The notes under the pieces were generated by a model. That model made no database searches. It was given only the letters and a program-made list of their open reading frames with translations, and was not told the DNA's origin. Source: Qaidamihabitans albus (lineage in GTDB: Bacteria; Actinomycetota; Actinomycetes; Mycobacteriales; Pseudonocardiaceae). Taken from it: a DNA stretch of 64,000 nucleotides. The stretch is taken from positions 124,001 to 188,000 of the forward strand of contig NZ_JAEHOB010000009.1 of NCBI RefSeq assembly GCF_016464705.1, given 5' to 3'. Positions within the stretch are counted from its first letter, which is position 1. Every line of letters starts with the position of its first letter. The translations under genes and the position numbers were made by a program. This document shows, piece by piece, positions 1 through 10,269 of the stretch.

Positions 1-272
1 GATCGCGGGCGAGACGACCATCAGCAGCATCGGCGTGCCTGCCGCGCAGAACTCCTCGCACACCGCGGCGAGGTCGCCGATCCCGGCGCCACCGCCGCCG
101 TACTCCTCCGGCACCGCCACGCCGAGGTAGCCGAGCCTGCCCGCCTCGTCCCAGAGCTCGCTGGTGTGCCCGCCGCCGCGGGCCTTCTCGAGGTAGTACT
201 GGTGGCCGTAGCTGCGCCCGAGCTCGGCCACGGCCTTGCGCAGCGCCTGCCGCTCCTCGGATTCGACGAAGT

Positions 273-276
<4 letters not shown>
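1..276 (-). CDS. Acyl-CoA dehydrogenase, N-terminal part (cut by window edge)
   Basis: Ninety-two codons are visible on the minus strand from the ATG at 276 to the window edge. The translation begins MNFVESEERQALRKAVAEL and contains GYLGVAVPEEYGGGGAG, typical of the N-terminal helical domain of FAD-dependent acyl-CoA dehydrogenases, which introduce an alpha,beta double bond into acyl-CoA thioesters. The ATG overlaps the stop of the upstream carboxylase gene by four bases (ATGA), so it is the last visible gene of the leftward operon that starts at 7506. Its substrate cannot be told from this fragment. It differs clearly in sequence from the complete dehydrogenase at 3885-5033. Confidence 0.88.
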
Positions 277-2276
<2,000 letters not shown>

Positions 2277-2280
2277 AGCC

Positions 2281-3888
2281 TCACATCCGGAAGACGCCGA
2301 AGCCGGTGCCGTCGAACTGGGCACCCCTGACAGGGTTGTTGTGGATCGCGGAAAGGCAGAGCCCGAGCACGGTGCGGGTGTCACGCGGGTCGATCACCCC
2401 GTCGTCGTAGAGCCGCCCGGACAGGAACATCGGCAGTGACTCGGCCTCGACCTGCGACTCCACCGCCGCCCGCATCGCGGCGTCGGAGTCCTCGTCGTAG
2501 GGCTGGCCCCGCCCCTCGGCGGCGGCGCGGGCGACGATCGAGAGCACCCCGGCCAGCTGTTGCGGGCCCATCACCGCGGACTTGGCACTCGGCCAGGCGA
2601 ACAGGAAGCGCGGATCGTAGGCGCGGCCGCACATGCCGTAGTGTCCCGCGCCGTAGGAGGCGCCGATGAGCAGCGAGATGTGCGGCACCTTGCTGTTCGA
2701 CACGGCGTTGATCATCATCGCGCCGTGCTTGATGATCCCGCCCTGCTCGTAGCTCTGCCCCACCATGTAGCCGGTCGTGTTGTGCAGGAACAGCAGCGGC
2801 GTGTCGGTCTGGTTGGCGAGCTGGATGAACTGCGTCGCCTTCTGCGACTCCTCGCTGAACAGGATTCCGCGCGCGTTCGCCAGCACGCCGACCGGATGGC
2901 CGTGCACCCTGGCCCAGCCGGTGACGAGGCTGTTGCCGTAGAGCGGCTTGAACTCGTCGAACTCGGACCCGTCCACGACCCTTGCCAGTACCTCGCGCGG
3001 GTCGAACGGCACCTTGAGCCCGTCCGGCACCACGCCGAGCAGGTCCTCCTCGGGGTAGCGCGGCGCCGTCGCGGCCGCGGGCGCCTGCCCGTGCTTGCGC
3101 CAGTTCAGCCGGGACACGATCCGCCTGCCGATCCGGATCGCGTCCGGCTCGTCGCGGGCGAGGTAGTCCGCGAGACCCGACGTGCGCGCGTGCATGCCGG
3201 CACCGCCGAGCGACTCGTCGTCCGCCTCCTCTCCTGTCGCCATCTTGACCAGCGGCGGGCCACCGAGGAACACCTTCGACCGCTCCTCGATCATCACCAC
3301 GTAGTCGGACATGCCCGGCACGTACGCGCCTCCCGCGGTGGAGTTGCCGAACACCAGCGCGACCGTTGGAATGCCGGCCGCCGACAGCCGCGTGAGGTCG
3401 CGGAACAGCCGGCCGCCCGGGATGAAGATCTCCTTCTGCGTCGGCAGGTCGGCACCGCCGGACTCGACCAGGTTGATGACCGGGAGCCGGTTCTCCAGTG
3501 CGATGTCGGAGGCGCGGAAGATCTTGCGCGTCGTCCACGGGTTGCTCGCGCCGCCCCGCACCGTGGGGTCGTTGCCGATGATCATGCACTCGACACCCTC
3601 GACGACGCCGATGCCGGTAACGGCGCTGGCCCCGACCTGGAAGTCGCTGCCCCAGCCGGCCAGCGGGGACAGCTCCAGAAACGGCGAGTCCTCGTCGAGC
3701 AGCAGCTCGATGCGCTCGCGCACCAGCAGCTTGCCGCGCTTGCGGTGCCGGGCGACGTACTTCTCCCCACCGCCATCGACGGCCTTGGCGTGCTCGCCGG
3801 CCAGTTCGTCCAGCTTGGCGAGCATGGCCTCGCGGTAGGCGGTGAACTCCGCACCCGAAGTGTCCAGAGTGGACCTCAGTGTCGTCAC
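2281..3888 (-). CDS. Acyl-CoA carboxylase beta (carboxyltransferase) subunit
   Basis: A 535-residue carboxyltransferase, the usual length for methylcrotonyl/geranyl-CoA carboxylase beta subunits. It starts with GTG at 3888, overlapping the preceding dehydrogenase stop by four bases (GTGA). Crotonase-fold carboxyltransferase motifs are visible: VARHRKRGKLLVRERIELLL near the N-terminus, NLVESGGADLPTQ, GNSTAGGAYVPGMSDY (oxyanion-hole glycines), LFLHNTTGYMVG and IGASYGAGHYGMCGRAYDP. It transfers the carboxyl group from biotin to the acyl-CoA. Together with the alpha subunit at 273-2276 it should form a heteromeric enzyme. The GYMVG and GAGHYGMCGRA segments resemble MCC/GCC more than AccD5-type propionyl-CoA subunits; the substrate is not proven. 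Confidence 0.93.
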   Translation of the reverse strand: MTTLRSTLDTSGAEFTAYREAMLAKLDELAGEHAKAVDGGGEKYVARHRKRGKLLVRERIELLLDEDSPFLELSPLAGWGSDFQVGASAVTGIGVVEGVECMIIGNDPTVRGGASNPWTTRKIFRASDIALENRLPVINLVESGGADLPTQKEIFIPGGRLFRDLTRLSAAGIPTVALVFGNSTAGGAYVPGMSDYVVMIEERSKVFLGGPPLVKMATGEEADDESLGGAGMHARTSGLADYLARDEPDAIRIGRRIVSRLNWRKHGQAPAAATAPRYPEEDLLGVVPDGLKVPFDPREVLARVVDGSEFDEFKPLYGNSLVTGWARVHGHPVGVLANARGILFSEESQKATQFIQLANQTDTPLLFLHNTTGYMVGQSYEQGGIIKHGAMMINAVSNSKVPHISLLIGASYGAGHYGMCGRAYDPRFLFAWPSAKSAVMGPQQLAGVLSIVARAAAEGRGQPYDEDSDAAMRAAVESQVEAESLPMFLSGRLYDDGVIDPRDTRTVLGLCLSAIHNNPVRGAQFDGTGFGVFRM

Positions 3889-5033
3889 GACGTGTACCCC
3901 AATCGCTTCGCCGCCAGCCCGGCGAGGATCTCGTTCGTGCCGCCGCCGATGCCGAGGATGCGCATGTCGCGGTAGTGCCGCTCCACTTCGCACTCGCTCA
4001 GGTAGCCGAGGCCGCCGTGCAGCTGCACCGCCTCGTCGACCACCCACTCGCCCGCCTCGACGGCCGTGTTCTTCGCGAAGCACGCCTCGGCGATGACCTC
4101 CTCGCCCGCGACGTGGCGCAGCGCCACCTCACGGACGTAGGTACGGGCGACGTCGACCCGGCGCGCCATCTCGACCAGCTTGTGCTGCACGAGCTGCCGG
4201 GAGATCAGCGGCCTGCCGAAAGTCTCCCGCAGGCGGCACCACCCGACGGTGAGGTCGAGGGCGCGCTGCGCGGTCGCGTACGCCTGCACGGCCAGGGAAA
4301 GCCGCTCGGTGACGAACTGCGTCGCCACCTGCGCGAAGCCGCTGTTCTCGGCGCCCACCAGGTTCTCGACCGGGACCCGGACATCCACATAGGACAGCTC
4401 GGCCGTGTCCGAGCAGTGCCAGCCCATCTTCGCCAGCTTCCTGGTCACGCCGAAGCCGGGCGTGCCGCTCTCCACGACGAGCAGCGAGATCCCGTGCGCA
4501 CCCTGCTCCCCTGTCCGTACCACGGTGGTGACGAAGTCCGCCCGGCAGCCCGACGTGATGAACGTCTTGGACCCGTTGACGACGTAGTGGTCGCCCTCCC
4601 GGCGCGCGGTGGTGCGCACCGAAGCGACATCCGATCCGCCGCCGGGCTCCGTCACGGCGAGCGAGCCGATCTTCTCGCCGGTCAGCGCGGGCCGGACCCA
4701 GCGCTCGATCTGCGCCGCGTCACCGGCCTCCGCGATGTGCGGTACCGCGATGCCGCAGGTGAACAGCGACGCGACGAGGCCGCCCGAGCCACCGGCGTAG
4801 TGGATCTCCTCGGCGACGGTGAGCGCGTCGAGATAGTCGCCGCCACCGCCACCGACGTCCTCCGGGAACGCGACCCCGAGCAGCCCGATCTCACCGGCCT
4901 TGCGGTGCAGGTCCCTGGGCAGTTCACCGGCCCGCTCCCAGTCGTCGAGGTACGGCAGCACCTCGCCCTCCATGAAGCGGCGCACGGTCTTGCGCAGTGC
5001 CGCCCGCTCTGGGGTGGCGAACCGATCGCTCAC
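3885..5033 (-). CDS. Acyl-CoA dehydrogenase (citronellyl/isovaleryl-type subgroup)
   Basis: A 382-residue complete acyl-CoA dehydrogenase. GTG at 5033 overlaps the upstream stop by four bases. Family motifs are present: LGVAFPEDVGGGGGDYLDAL, SLAVTEPGGGSDVASV (FAD/substrate loop), NGSKTFITSG and the C-terminal QLHGGLGYLSE plus GIGGGTNEIL. The usual catalytic Glu of the E-G-T motif is Gly here (GGGTNEI), as in isovaleryl-CoA and long-chain dehydrogenases. In those the base sits in the ERL motif, and TERLSLA at roughly residue 245 is the obvious candidate. It would supply the unsaturated acyl-CoA for the neighbouring carboxylase, analogous to AtuD or isovaleryl-CoA dehydrogenase. Substrate unproven. 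Confidence 0.92.
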   Translation of the reverse strand: MSDRFATPERAALRKTVRRFMEGEVLPYLDDWERAGELPRDLHRKAGEIGLLGVAFPEDVGGGGGDYLDALTVAEEIHYAGGSGGLVASLFTCGIAVPHIAEAGDAAQIERWVRPALTGEKIGSLAVTEPGGGSDVASVRTTARREGDHYVVNGSKTFITSGCRADFVTTVVRTGEQGAHGISLLVVESGTPGFGVTRKLAKMGWHCSDTAELSYVDVRVPVENLVGAENSGFAQVATQFVTERLSLAVQAYATAQRALDLTVGWCRLRETFGRPLISRQLVQHKLVEMARRVDVARTYVREVALRHVAGEEVIAEACFAKNTAVEAGEWVVDEAVQLHGGLGYLSECEVERHYRDMRILGIGGGTNEILAGLAAKRLGYTS

Positions 5034-6718
5034 AGCAGGACCTCCGGAATCTCCAGGTACCGGCCGCGCAGCCACTCGCCGAGGGCCTTCGCCTGCGGGT
5101 CGAAGCGGGCCTGGGCGGCGACGCCCTCGCCGAGCAGCCCTTCGACGACGAAGTTCACCGCACGCAGGTTCGGCAGCACGTGCCGGGTGACGGGCAAGCC
5201 CCCGGTCTCCGGCAGCAGGCGGCGGAACTCCTCGACGGTGAGCGCGTGCGCGAGCCACCGCCACGCCTTCTCCGAGCGCGCCCAGACCCCGACGTTGGCG
5301 CTGCCGCCCTTGTCGCCGCTGCGGGCACCGGCGACCGTGCCGAGTGGCACTCGTCGCACCGGCCCCGGCGGCAACGGCTCGGGCGGCGCCGGTTCGGCCG
5401 GATCGGCCAGCTCCCTGGTCTCGCCCGGCGGCGGCACGTCCACCCGGCCGCCGTCCGGCAGCACCGCGACGTGCGGCACCTCCCCGGCGTCCACGAACGA
5501 AGCCGTGTAGACCCCGTAGGGCGAGGCATCCGACGGCGGCGCGGTGACGTGGAAGCCCGGGTAGCTGGCGAGTGCCAGCTCGATCGCGGCACCGCTGAAC
5601 GCGCGCCCCGCCACCTTCGCGTCGGCGTCCTTCACTGCGCAGTGCAGCAGCGCGCTCGCCCGCTCTTCGGTGTCGGCGTCCTCGTGGTCGGTGCGGGCCA
5701 GCGTCCAGCGCAGCTCGGCGGGCGGGTTCGCCCGGAGCGCGGTCTCCAGCTGCTCGCGCACGAGCGCGGCCTTGGCCTCGATGTCGAGGCCGGTGAGCAC
5801 GAAGGTGACCTCGTTGCGGAACCCGCCGAGGCTGTTGAGGCCCACCTTGAGCCGCGGGGGTGGCGGCTCACCGCGCACCCCGCTGATGCGCACCCGGTCC
5901 GGGCCGTCCTCGCCGAGCACGAGCGTGTCGAACCTCGCGGTCACGTCCGGGCCCGGGTAGCGGGCGCCGCCGACCTCGTAGAGCAGCTGCGCGGTGACCG
6001 TGCCCGGCGTGACCACTCCGCCGGTGCCCTCGTGCTTGGTGATCACGCTCGACCCGTCGGCGTCGATCTCGGCGATCGGGAAGCCCGGCACACCGATCCG
6101 GTGCTCGGTGAAGAACGCGTAGTTGCCGCCGGTCGCTTGCGCGCCGCACTCGATGACGTGGCCGGCCGCCACCGCACCGGCCAGCGCGTCGTAGTCCTCG
6201 CGCGCCCAGCCGTAGTGTGCCGCGGCCGGACCGACGACCACCGAGGCGTCGGTGACCCGCCCGGTCACGACCACGTCGGCGCCGCCGCGCAGGCACTCGG
6301 CGATCCCCCACGCGCCCAGGTAGGCGTTGGCGGTGAGCGGCGTCCCCAGCCCGAGCTCGCCGGCTCTCGGCAGCAGGTCGTCGCCCTCGACATGCGCGAT
6401 CGCGACGTCGACCCCGAGCCGGCCCGCCAGCTCCCGCAGCGCGCCGGCGAGCCCGGCCGGGTTGAGTCCCCCCGCGTTGGCCACGATCTTGACGCCCTTG
6501 TCGGCGGCCAGCCCGAGATCGCCCTCGAGCTGACGCAGAAAGGTCTTGGCGTAACCGCGGTCCGGGTTCCTGAGCCGGTCGCGGCCGAGGATGAGCATGG
6601 TCAGCTCGGCGAGGTAGTCGCCGGTGAGCACGTCGAGCGGGCCGCCGGTGAGCATCTCGTGCACGGCGGAGAACCGGTCGCCGTAGAAGCCGGACGCGTT
6701 GCCGATCCTGATCGTCAC
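5030..6718 (-). CDS. AtuA-like protein (DUF1446, acyclic terpene utilization family)
   Basis: A 562-residue protein starting GTG at 6718, overlapping the upstream stop by four bases. The N-terminal two thirds match the DUF1446/AtuA family: IGNASGFYGDR, LTGDYLAELTMLILGR, VKIVANAGGLNP and GADVVVTGRVTDASVV. The last ~110 residues (RVPLGTVAGARSGDKGGSANVG onward) look like the small C-terminal AtuA-like domain. AtuA is needed for acyclic terpene degradation in Pseudomonas, but its reaction is not established. The gene sits with an acyl-CoA dehydrogenase and a two-subunit acyl-CoA carboxylase, the same company as in Atu clusters. I infer a role in a related branched or terpenoid acyl-CoA pathway. 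Confidence 0.88.
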   Translation of the reverse strand: MTIRIGNASGFYGDRFSAVHEMLTGGPLDVLTGDYLAELTMLILGRDRLRNPDRGYAKTFLRQLEGDLGLAADKGVKIVANAGGLNPAGLAGALRELAGRLGVDVAIAHVEGDDLLPRAGELGLGTPLTANAYLGAWGIAECLRGGADVVVTGRVTDASVVVGPAAAHYGWAREDYDALAGAVAAGHVIECGAQATGGNYAFFTEHRIGVPGFPIAEIDADGSSVITKHEGTGGVVTPGTVTAQLLYEVGGARYPGPDVTARFDTLVLGEDGPDRVRISGVRGEPPPPRLKVGLNSLGGFRNEVTFVLTGLDIEAKAALVREQLETALRANPPAELRWTLARTDHEDADTEERASALLHCAVKDADAKVAGRAFSGAAIELALASYPGFHVTAPPSDASPYGVYTASFVDAGEVPHVAVLPDGGRVDVPPPGETRELADPAEPAPPEPLPPGPVRRVPLGTVAGARSGDKGGSANVGVWARSEKAWRWLAHALTVEEFRRLLPETGGLPVTRHVLPNLRAVNFVVEGLLGEGVAAQARFDPQAKALGEWLRGRYLEIPEVLL

Positions 6719-7506
6719 GAGAACTGCCCCGCCCTGCGCCCTGGCCCCGGCACGCCCGCGAAGGCCTGCGCGATGCCGAGCCATTCCGCGGCACCGGCCC
6801 CCTCGGCGCGCAGATCCGTGTCGGCCGGGTGGCGGCGCTGGGTCACGACGAGGCAGAAACCGAGCGCGCTGCCGGTCACGCGCTGCCCGGCGTCCTCCGG
6901 GCCGAACGACCAGCTGCTGCCGTCCGGCGCGGTGAGCTCGACGCGGAACTCCTCGGCGGGCGCTGTCAGCGAGCGCAGCTGGAAGGCGAAGTCCCTGGTG
7001 CGCACGCCGAAGCGGGCGATGTGCCACAACCGCGCCGAGGGCGTGCGCCGGGCGCCGAGCGCGTCGGCGACGTCCTGGCCGTGCGCCCAGGTCTCCATCA
7101 TCCGCGCGGTCACCATCGAGGCGGGGCTCATCGGCGGCCCGAACCACGGCACCTTCGTGCCCGGCGGGACGTCGGCCAGTGCGTCGGCGAGCCGTGCCCT
7201 GCTCTCCCGCCAGGCGGCGAGCAGCTCGGCCGGGGGTTTCGAGGCCCCCTCGGCGGCTCCCTCGTCGACGTAGCCGGGTCCCGAGGCCAGTGCCCGCCGT
7301 GCCTCGGCGGCGAACCCCTCGGGCTCGCGCGCCGCGACGAGCGCCTTCTCGTCGGTCCACGCCAGGTGCGCGATCTGGTGCGCGATCGTCCACCCCTTGG
7401 CCGGTGTCGGCCGGGCCCATTCCACCCCGGGCAGGCCCGCGACCAGGTCGTCGAGCTCCTGACTCTCGTCTGCCAGGTCGCTCAGGATCGGACCGAGATC
7501 CGCCAC
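6715..7506 (-). CDS. TIGR03084-family DinB/maleylpyruvate-isomerase-fold protein
   Basis: A 263-residue protein. GTG at 7506 was chosen over an in-frame ATG at 7569 because GAGGAGGT lies 6-8 nt upstream. TIAHQIAHLAWTDEK and ETWAHGQDVADALG carry the His/Asp pattern of the DinB-like, metal-binding MDMPI N-terminal four-helix domain. The remainder (FAFQLRSLTAPAEEFRVEL onward) is the C-terminal part typical of actinobacterial TIGR03084 proteins. Such proteins often accompany AtuA-like genes; the activity is unknown, and a thiol-dependent isomerase is only one possibility. It is the first gene of the leftward operon, diverging from the enoyl-CoA hydratase across a 146-bp promoter region. Confidence 0.82.
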   Translation of the reverse strand: MADLGPILSDLADESQELDDLVAGLPGVEWARPTPAKGWTIAHQIAHLAWTDEKALVAAREPEGFAAEARRALASGPGYVDEGAAEGASKPPAELLAAWRESRARLADALADVPPGTKVPWFGPPMSPASMVTARMMETWAHGQDVADALGARRTPSARLWHIARFGVRTRDFAFQLRSLTAPAEEFRVELTAPDGSSWSFGPEDAGQRVTGSALGFCLVVTQRRHPADTDLRAEGAGAAEWLGIAQAFAGVPGPGRRAGQFS

Positions 7507-7582
7507 GCCAGCACCTCCTCGCGCCGTTGCGGCGAGCGTGGCACCCGGCCACGGAAAAATCAAGCACACATGATTGTTTTAT

Positions 7583-7605
7583 CTTGTTGACAGATTGCCA
7601 GCAAG
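7583..7605. promoter_or_regulatory. Operator-like palindrome in the divergent AtuA-operon/hydratase promoter
   Basis: Between the starts at 7506 (minus) and 7653 (plus), the sequence CTTGTTGACAGATT-GCCAGCAAG fits the palindrome CTTG-N-TG-N-CA-N3-TG-N-CA-N-CAAG. Its core TTGACAGATTGCCAG (7587-7601) matches 13 of 15 positions of a site before the P450 gene at 17818-17832. It also contains a TTGACA that could be a -35 element for the hydratase gene, so a regulator binding here would block or tune both directions. TetR-type repressors commonly use such sites; no candidate regulator gene is in the window. Inference from sequence only. Confidence 0.5.
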
Positions 7606-7652
7606 GTTCGGATGGAATACGGTCGGCACAACGACACACCGTGGGAGACGCC

Positions 7653-8492
7653 GTGCCTGACTACGCCGACATCACGTACGAGGTGGCCGACCGCATCGCC
7701 ACCGTCACGCTCGACCGCCCGGAGGCACGCAACGGCTACACCGTGCGGATGGCCGACGAGCTGGCCGACGCCTTCGACCGGGCCGACCGGGACGACGAGG
7801 TGCGCGTGGCCGTGCTGACCGGGGCGGGCGACAACTTCTCGGTGGGCGCCGACCTGTCGGAGGGCGGCTTCGACTTCGACCAGACCGGCCCGGACGCGCA
7901 CTGGCAGGAGCCTGCGGGCCGGTGCTCGAAGCGGATCTACACGATGAACAAGCCGGTGATCGCGGCGATCCGCGGCGCCGCGATCGGCGGCGGCGTCACG
8001 ATCACGCTGTCCGCCGACTACCGGCTCGCGGCCACCGACGCCCGGTTCGGCTTCGTGTTCGTGCGGCGCGGCATCTACCCGGAGGGGGCCTCCGCCTGGT
8101 TCCTGCCCCGGCTCGTCGGGCTGGGCCGCGCCATGGACTGGATGATCAGCGGGCGGGTGTTCGACGCCGAGGAGGCGCGGGCGGCCGGTCTCGTGCACTC
8201 GCTGCATCCGCCGGAGCGGCTGCTCGAAGCGGCCTACGAGCTGGCCGCCGACCTGGCCGCGAGCACCGCGCCAGTCTCGGTCGCCGTGACCCGGCAGCTG
8301 CTCTACCGGATGTCCGGGGTGGACACCCCGTTTCCGGTGCACGAGCTGGACTCCCAGCTCATCGCGAGCATCCCGAGCAACCCGGACGCGATCGAGGGTG
8401 TCATGTCGTTCCTGCAGAAGCGGCCGCCGGAGTTCACCCAGCGGGTCGGCGACGGCCTGCCGGAGTTCCTGCCCTGGACCGAGGAGCGCTGA
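7653..8492 (+). CDS. Enoyl-CoA hydratase/isomerase family protein
   Basis: A 279-residue crotonase-family protein starting GTG at 7653 with GGGAG five bases upstream. Visible motifs: NFSVGADLSEGG (CoA/oxyanion loop), IRGAAIGGGVTITLSADYRLAATDARFGF and the region FVRRGIYPEGASAWFLPRLVG, where crotonases carry catalytic Glu residues (GIYPEG). It should hydrate an enoyl-CoA or isomerise/hydrolyse a related thioester. It is divergent from the AtuA-type operon and followed two bases later by an acetoacetate-decarboxylase-like gene, so the two are probably cotranscribed. Function analogous to AtuE (isohexenylglutaconyl-CoA hydratase) is possible but unproven. Confidence 0.9.
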   Translation: MPDYADITYEVADRIATVTLDRPEARNGYTVRMADELADAFDRADRDDEVRVAVLTGAGDNFSVGADLSEGGFDFDQTGPDAHWQEPAGRCSKRIYTMNKPVIAAIRGAAIGGGVTITLSADYRLAATDARFGFVFVRRGIYPEGASAWFLPRLVGLGRAMDWMISGRVFDAEEARAAGLVHSLHPPERLLEAAYELAADLAASTAPVSVAVTRQLLYRMSGVDTPFPVHELDSQLIASIPSNPDAIEGVMSFLQKRPPEFTQRVGDGLPEFLPWTEER

Positions 8493-8494
8493 CC

Positions 8495-9106
8495 ATGCCC
8501 GGGTACCCACCGGAGCCCTGGAACCTGGCAGGCCAGGCGTACCTGTCCGCGTGGGCCGTGCCACTGGCCGAACTGCCCCGGGTACCCGGCGGGGTGTCGC
8601 CGGTGACCGCAGGCGGCCGCGCGATCGTGTGCACCGCGTGGATCGACTACCAGCCGCACGGGCAGCTCTCGTACCACGAACTGCTCTCCGCCGTGGTGCT
8701 CCGGCGGGGCCCGCGTGCCACCGCGACGATCACCGAGATCTGGGTCGACAGCGAGATCTCCCTCGCGGGTGGCCGGGAGCTGTGGGGCATCCCGAAGGAG
8801 CTGGCGACCCTGGAGTTCCGCCACGGCCGCGGGTTCGCCGGTGCCGCGAGCACCCCCGGCGACTGGATCGCGACGGCGGCGTTCGTGCCGCGCGGCCTGC
8901 CGCTGCCGGGTCCGCCGGTGAGCTTCTCGATCGCCCAGGCCGTACAAGGGCGGGTCCTGGTCAGCGATGTGCGCTCGACCGGTCGGCCACAGGCCGCCGC
9001 CGCCAACTGGAAGGTCAACGCTGACGGCCCGCTCGGCTACCTCGCCGGCCGCCGCCCGCTGCTGAGCCTGCACCTGAAGGACTTCCGGATCCGCTTCGGC
9101 GGCTGA
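8495..9106 (+). CDS. Acetoacetate decarboxylase-family protein
   Basis: A 203-residue protein whose ATG lies two bases after the hydratase stop. The segment SLAGGRELWGIPKELATLEF matches the acetoacetate decarboxylase fold, with Lys of GIPKELA at the position of the Schiff-base lysine (compare YPKKLG of the clostridial enzyme). Conserved surrounding pieces include EIWVDSEIS and a final HLKDFRIRFG. Members of this fold include true beta-keto acid decarboxylases and enzymes with other Schiff-base chemistry. Its pairing with an acyl-CoA hydratase suggests action on a beta-oxo product of the same catabolic route. The reaction is not assigned. Confidence 0.82.
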   Translation: MPGYPPEPWNLAGQAYLSAWAVPLAELPRVPGGVSPVTAGGRAIVCTAWIDYQPHGQLSYHELLSAVVLRRGPRATATITEIWVDSEISLAGGRELWGIPKELATLEFRHGRGFAGAASTPGDWIATAAFVPRGLPLPGPPVSFSIAQAVQGRVLVSDVRSTGRPQAAAANWKVNADGPLGYLAGRRPLLSLHLKDFRIRFGG

Positions 9107-9116
9107 GCACGTCCGG

Positions 9117-9162
9117 CTCGTGAGTGCCCACGCGAGTTCTAACTCGTGTGCGCACTCACGAC
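9117..9162 (-). repeat. 46-nt palindrome copy A (probable bidirectional terminator)
   Basis: The arms start CTCGTGAGTG and CGAGTT around a two-base centre; 19 of 22 positions pair. The centre reads CT, i.e. this copy lies in the opposite orientation to the other four. It begins 10 nt after the stop of the decarboxylase-like gene and contains the stop codon (9156-9158) of the convergent AraC gene. Other copies: 14894-14939, 21876-21921, 34952-34997, 63752-63797. The position between convergent 3' ends fits a bidirectional transcription terminator lacking a T-run. Confidence 0.8.
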
Positions 9163-10196
9163 CGGCTCGCCCGCGGACTGGTTCCCTTCCAGCGGTTGAA
9201 GGCGTGGATGAAGCTCGACGCCTCGGCGTAGCCCAGCCGGTAGGCGATCTGCTCGACCGACAGCGCGCGGGTGGCGAGCAGCTCCTCGGCGAAGGCCTCG
9301 CGCACCTCGTCGACCAGGGCGCGGTAGCTGGTGCCCTCGGCGGCCAGCCTCCGCCGCAGTGTCCGGCCGGTCATGCCGAGCCCGGCGGCGATGCTGTCCA
9401 TGTCCGAGCGCAGCCCTTCGGCGGCGAGCAGCCTGTCCCGCACCAGCCGCGCGACGCCCGTCCGCTCGCGGCGACGCGTGAGCAGCTCCCGGCACTGCTG
9501 CTCGCACAGCGCGGCGGTGTGCTCGTTGGCCTGCGGCATCCGGCGCGCGAGCAGCTCCCGCGGGAACACCACACCGCTGCTCTCCCCGCCGAACTCGGGC
9601 ACCGTGCCGAACACGTCGGCGTACGGCGCGACATCCGCCGGCTCCGGCAGCCGCAGCCGCACCGCCCTGGCCGGCAACGGCGTGCCGAGCAGCTCCCGGA
9701 TCAGCGTGAAGATCGCCGCCATGTCCCGGGTGAGCAGGAACGGCCGCACGTCGGCCGGCACGGCCTCGTCGTGACAGCAGAGCTGGGCGAGGTCGGTACC
9801 GTCACGCAGTTCCGGAACGCAGAACACGAACGTCAGCTCCACGTAGCGCAGTGCGACCTCCACCGCGTCGCGGACGGTGCCGCTGCTGATGACCGCGTAA
9901 CCCCAGATGCCGTAGGACGTCGCGTGGTAGCGCTGCCCCGCCGCGAGCCCGAGCGCGGCCGGGTCGGCGCCGCTCGCCCGCAACAGGTTGCGGACGACGG
10001 CGAGCTCCTGATGGGCCTCGACCTGTGCGAGCGGGTCGCGGACGGCGTCCGCGCCGATCCCCGTGCCGCGCAGCACTCGCTCGGCCGGGATGCCCAGCTC
10101 CGAGGCGAAGTCCACGAGCAGCACCACTCCCCCGACACCGCGTGGGAAGTCCCAGTCGGTCACCGGGGGCCGTCGCACGTCTCCGTTCACCACCAC
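9156..10196 (-). CDS. AraC-family regulator with N-terminal arabinose_bd-type domain
   Basis: A 346-residue regulator. GTG at 10196 is supported by a -10 hexamer TACTTT seven bases upstream (leaderless transcript); no Shine-Dalgarno is visible. The N-terminal ~230 residues (GVVLLVDFASELGIPAERVL, AGQRYHATSYGIWGYAVISS) match the ligand-binding domain found in AlkR/OruR-like AraC proteins. The C-terminal ~100 residues hold two helix-turn-helix motifs (DSIAAGLGMTGRTLRRRLAA and EQIAYRLGYAEASSFIHAF). It is divergent from the flavin monooxygenase at 10270, which it most likely controls in response to a hydrophobic ligand. Its stop codon falls inside palindrome copy A. Confidence 0.9.
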   Translation of the reverse strand: MVVNGDVRRPPVTDWDFPRGVGGVVLLVDFASELGIPAERVLRGTGIGADAVRDPLAQVEAHQELAVVRNLLRASGADPAALGLAAGQRYHATSYGIWGYAVISSGTVRDAVEVALRYVELTFVFCVPELRDGTDLAQLCCHDEAVPADVRPFLLTRDMAAIFTLIRELLGTPLPARAVRLRLPEPADVAPYADVFGTVPEFGGESSGVVFPRELLARRMPQANEHTAALCEQQCRELLTRRRERTGVARLVRDRLLAAEGLRSDMDSIAAGLGMTGRTLRRRLAAEGTSYRALVDEVREAFAEELLATRALSVEQIAYRLGYAEASSFIHAFNRWKGTSPRASRS

Positions 10197-10203
10197 GTGT
10201 CCG

Positions 10204-10209
10204 AAAGTA
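10204..10209 (-). promoter_or_regulatory. Leaderless -10 element of the AraC gene
   Basis: TACTTT on the minus strand, with seven bases to the GTG at 10196. This places the expected transcription start at the start codon. Confidence 0.5.
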
Positions 10210-10256
10210 TCAATATCTTGTCCGGCCCGCCGCTGGAGGAGCGCGGCCCCCCGACC

Positions 10257-10262
10257 TAGCCT
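10257..10262 (+). promoter_or_regulatory. Leaderless -10 element of the flavin monooxygenase gene
   Basis: TAGCCT followed by seven bases and the ATG at 10270; no Shine-Dalgarno is present, consistent with a leaderless mRNA. Confidence 0.5.
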
Positions 10263-10269
10263 TCGAGCC

